Shown: positions 61,026 through 64,000 of the stretch, one piece after another | How positions within the stretch are numbered: the first letter of the stretch is position 1 | Layout: each line of letters opens with the position of its first letter | Assembly: GCA_023515745.1 (NCBI GenBank) | Contig: JALECJ010000258.1 | Span: 1,926,501 to 1,990,500 of the forward strand | Source: Amoeboaphelidium protococcarum | Taxonomy: Eukaryota; Aphelidiomycota; Aphelidea | Reading direction: 5' to 3' | Length of the DNA: 64,000 bases | The notes under the pieces: generated by a model | What the model saw: the letters and a program-made list of their open reading frames with translations, nothing else | Told to the model about the DNA's origin: nothing | Databases searched by the model: none | Made by a program: the position numbers and the translations under genes

Positions 61026-61951
61026 GAACTCGTATTTCTGACATCAAATTCGACATATGAACAGATCATCGCATGATCTCATCATTCACGTTGGAGGTGG
61101 CAGACTGTACACAGCCACAAAAAAGATCGTCTGCTGTGTCTAGCGAAAGCGCTTACGCTCTGAAGGCTTGAAAGGCGATAGGAACTTTTTCACTTACTAG
61201 CTATTCTCTTTACTTTTTAATCTCATGAATCCCGATATAGGATAGTATGAACTTGCGCCGCAATCCGGCTCGCCAAGCGCGGTAGTAAGCGCATAGGGTA
61301 GTGAATGTGCCGCGCCGCAATCAAGGCGCACGAGATTAATTGGCACAGATTTAAGCTCGACAACGTTAGTAGGCTGGAGTTCCTAGATCGATGCCACCTG
61401 GGTCTCAAGAATTGCGAGACTCTATCAGGTTGGTGATCCGTTCGCCGCTATAATGCCGAAAACGACGACTTAATAGATTTTCTGGCCCCAGTGTTGCACG
61501 GAATGGTGCCACATGGTCAATAAAGAAATGCGTAGCGCGTTGAGTGATATGTGGACCAATACGTACTAATGACGAGTATAGATGCGGAAACTTTTTAGAT
61601 GAGACCGGCCTAGTAAGCTGCTTAACAGCAGTAGCCGCAATAAAATGAGTAAGAAGAAGAATAGGGAAATTAAAATTGATCAGAAGGTTTGAATATACGG
61701 TTGAATGAATGAAATATTATTTCTCTCTGGTTGATTTCATTCTATCGGACATGTAAGGTTTTACGGTAGGTAATCTTACCTCGGATATTCACTTTTCGGC
61801 ATTTCTCCAACAAGATTTACGTGTGTGCGGAGAAATGAGGTATTTACTGTAAAAATTGTATATCACCTATATGGACCAATATTATGTGTTTCAAATTCTG
61901 ATTTTTTCATTAAAATAAAATTCATATTTAATAGTATATGATACTGTACTA

Positions 61952-62015
61952 ATATTAATTGTTGCGGGAAAAGAAAAAGGTTATAAATAGAAATAACTAA
62001 AGTAAAAAATTACTA
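61952..62015 (-). repeat. Solo copy of the inverted-repeat element right end
   Basis: These 64 bp match 26479-26542 at about 58 of 64 positions, in the same orientation and with equal length. They include ATATTAATTGTTGCGG and the 39-bp repeat with one mismatch. The base pair after the shared part is again outside TA. No Helitron hairpin or second end was found nearby, so it is a remnant or part of a short non-autonomous element. Confidence 0.8.
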
Positions 62016-62151
62016 CCATTTGCACTGTTAATACCCGCAATAAAACAATGATGAAAAGTAATTATATTTTAATATTACTGAATGCTATTTAATGTGCAAA
62101 TTCAAACTTCCTTGCAATAATCACGGTGAATGCTGTATAGCTGCAAGTTGA

Positions 62152-63663
62152 TCAATCCAAGTACGTCAAAGTAAAAGTATTATCAATTTGGTCTAAAGTC
62201 ACTTCAAAGGACTTTCCTTACCATTTCCAACCCAGCCTCGCTGATAAACGTTGACTTATAACTGACTTTTCATCCCTTGATAGCCACGGCAACTCATTGT
62301 CGATCCACTCGATTAACCGCTACTCCATGGCAGCTTTCGTGGGATAAAGTTGACTTTATATAGTGATACGCGCCATAACGTCATATCCCTTGTAAATTTG
62401 AGACTCCTTAATGATCAGCATTTTACCACTATAAATCAGACTCACATAGGATTGACCAAGTTTCAGACTGTCAACTATCATTTCCGGCATTTCGACTAAT
62501 AACAGATTGAGGCCGAACGCAGCTGTCGCAACCGCTGATATTCCAATGTTAAGTGCTGATAGAGCCCTGTTCAATTCATCGACTACATCATCACCAGTGG
62601 ACTCTTTAATGTGAAACGCGACAACAACTACGCGCGATTTAACAACTTCTGGCAGCTTGCTTAATGGATTCTCAACGGCCGGTTTCCTTAACTTGATAGG
62701 ATACCAATTTCCATACTTTAAATTGAATAGCTTGAAATTCTAATACAGCAAACCATCTTCATTCAAATTGACCCGGTCGATAACATCTTGCACAGAGAAC
62801 TCACGTCCAGCTTTGATGAATGTATCGATGGCATTACACCAAGCTCTGGTAAATCTTGATCGAGAACTAGTAACACCGCCATTCTACTTGGGAGTGGCAG
62901 AGACAAACTCCACTTTCCCCGAGAGAGACGCAATTTTATTACCACCAAGAGCAGAACAGCAGCAATCGAGAACCATCAACACATCCATCATTTGATTAAT
63001 TGTGGATGCTTCCATCAATACCTCCTTCACATAATAAAAATCGCGATAAGAGTCACGATTGTGCTCATTAAGACAGTCTTTTGCTGTGAGCACTAGACTA
63101 TTGGCGCCGTTAATACATTTTCCATGCCCAGAGTAATAGAAGATGAAGAGTGATCTCTTGGCCTAATTCAACGCACCCATTGCTTCAAGGCATTATTCAT
63201 ACCAGTGAGTCTTTAGCTATCCTTTATAAAAAGAATGTATTTGCGCGACTTTGCAATCACTGACTAGTTTTGACATAGTATTAACGAACAATTGGCAATC
63301 TTTATCGCTTCCAGTGTCGTCGCCTTCAAAGCGGCAGCAGAATATACCTATTTCCTGGTAGACGTCACTCAACTTTGATTTACAGTCGTTGAAAGCCTTT
63401 TAAATGCCATATTCTACATCTTTAATACCGATAGCCAAGGGAATAGAAGCCGCTTGAAATTGACAATTCACGGTCATGGCAAATATAACGCTGTTTATTC
63501 GCTGGCTATGGGATGGATATCTGATGATTAAACCAAACGCGTGTTGAAGATCTTGGCAATTGGGAACTGCCGCATTGCATTAATATTGCAACTGCAGCTT
63601 AAGATTTGGCGAAAGACGATATTTTAGGCAAAAAATAACTAAATTCTATATATATAGACACAT
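62152..63663 (-). CDS. Caspase-like (C14 family) protease
   Basis: Up to 503 residues. The p20-like region has SLFIFYYSGHGKCINGANSL with His180 in YSGHG, and MVLDCCCSALGGNK with the catalytic Cys most likely C235 in the D-C-C-C-S string (metacaspases have DCCHSG). KVEFVSATPKQNGGVTSSRS and FTRAWCNAI follow, as in the loop and p10-like start of caspase-fold proteins. The C-terminal 200 residues are not recognised. The ATG at 63663 gives the longest protein; an in-frame ATG at 63477 would remove 62 residues. It stops at TGA 62152-62154. Its start lies 10 bp from a divergent gene start, so promoters or UTRs overlap. Confidence 0.78.
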
Positions 63664-63673
63664 ACTTACTCTA

Positions 63674-64000
63674 ATGACGATTCAGAACGATTTAAATACC
63701 AATGAATTTTACGAAACATTAAGCAAGCAGATGTAACTGTCACAGATTGAAAAGATTTTTGAATAAAAAGACATTATAGAACATTTCATGATTAGAACTG
63801 ATGATTGTTCAGAGAAATATCATCATTCGCAACTTTAACAAGTAAGTACACTGTAATGAAAAGGAGTTCAAGGTGAGTCGAATCAGACGCGGCCGATCAA
63901 TTGGCTTTCCGTTTTCGGAAATCCGTTTCTGCCAATCGCTGTCTCTCATTCAATAACTTGTTGTTCTCTCTTTACTCAGATCGATTGCCGAAGTCTATTA
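63674..64000 (+). CDS. Start of an unrecognised gene, probable intron, cut by window edge
   Basis: ATG 63674 opens 56 codons of helical, charged sequence (NTNEFYETLSKQMQLSQIEK, then FEQKDIIEHFMI) ending at CAA 63839-63841. GTAAGT at 63842 follows directly. A pyrimidine-rich stretch ends TTTACTCAG at 63979, giving a 138-nt intron and continuing in frame to the edge. Without splicing the frame stops at TGA within about 15 bases. No family could be recognised from so little sequence. Confidence 0.42.

Larger units (their letters stand above)
60201..62151. other. Gene-poor region (1.95 kb) with repeats
   Basis: Between the oxysterol-binding and caspase-like genes. It holds a 64-bp tandem duplication, a GA microsatellite and a partial copy of the inverted-repeat element end (listed separately). 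A GC-richer island at about 61240-61540 is open in several frames but is Arg/Gln-biased and has no motif. No gene could be supported. Confidence 0.45.

Noticed and set aside
61240-61540. GC-richer island as a possible gene or structured RNA
   Set aside because: Several frames are open but Arg/Gln-biased without motifs, and no tRNA, snRNA or rRNA pattern could be recognised.

Overview
This is a eukaryotic nuclear window in which TAA and TAG are read as glutamine and TGA is the only stop. Almost every long gene is cut into short pieces under the standard code and becomes one full-length family member once TAA/TAG are read through. Several recoded codons sit at invariant glutamines: the kinesin P-loop, the SNF2 TPIQN motif and the calpain oxyanion-hole Gln. 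Genes are compact (about 38, often 60-300 bp apart) and introns are rare (one firm 57-nt GT-AG intron in MED31 and two candidates). Gene content includes an LCL2-like ER protein, an auxilin with UBA-TPR-J order like yeast Swa2, an ankyrin-PH-ORD oxysterol-binding protein, a translin, a SLMAP-like FHA protein and a PHO80-type cyclin. It also includes mitochondrial genes (TIM50, a LYR protein). This favours an opisthokont near Fungi. From memory, Amoeboaphelidium-type aphelids use such a code; ciliates or other TAR=Gln lineages are the alternatives, and a database search would be needed to decide.

Layout. 1-17.9 kb is a housekeeping block: copper transporter, GT10 fucosyltransferase, SPB1 rRNA methyltransferase, LYR protein, fructose-1,6-bisphosphatase, TIM50, SmG, isoprenylcysteine methyltransferase, LCL2, auxilin, cyclin and two unknown genes. 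17.9-26.6 kb is the accessory region. It holds an intact Fanzor (eukaryotic TnpB relative) on the minus strand, a small unknown gene, and then a 5.7-kb element bounded by 39-bp perfect inverted repeats. That element contains an OB-fold-like gene, a complete Helitron Rep-helicase (interrupted by one TGA) and a canonical Helitron 3' hairpin ending in CTAG. 27.2-29.2 and 48.3-50.2 kb hold two inverted copies of a secreted calpain-like protease, each 633 residues.

30.6-47.9 kb: SAP18 and a four-zinc-finger protein sharing a 77-bp promoter gap, GOLPH3/Vps74, a VDE-like secreted protein, two tandem secreted paralogues of unknown family, SLMAP-like, a membrane protein, Rad26/CSB, MED31, a zinc alcohol dehydrogenase and another membrane protein. 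51.2-60.2 kb is a minus-strand run of kinesin, translin, REXO-type exonuclease and oxysterol-binding protein. The right end has a gene-poor stretch with a 64-bp tandem duplication, a GA microsatellite and a stray copy of the inverted-repeat element end. A caspase-like gene and the start of a further gene follow.

Long open frames occur often by chance here because only TGA terminates, so openness alone was not taken as evidence; calls rest on family motifs or start/stop/context. No tRNA, rRNA or CRISPR array was recognised.
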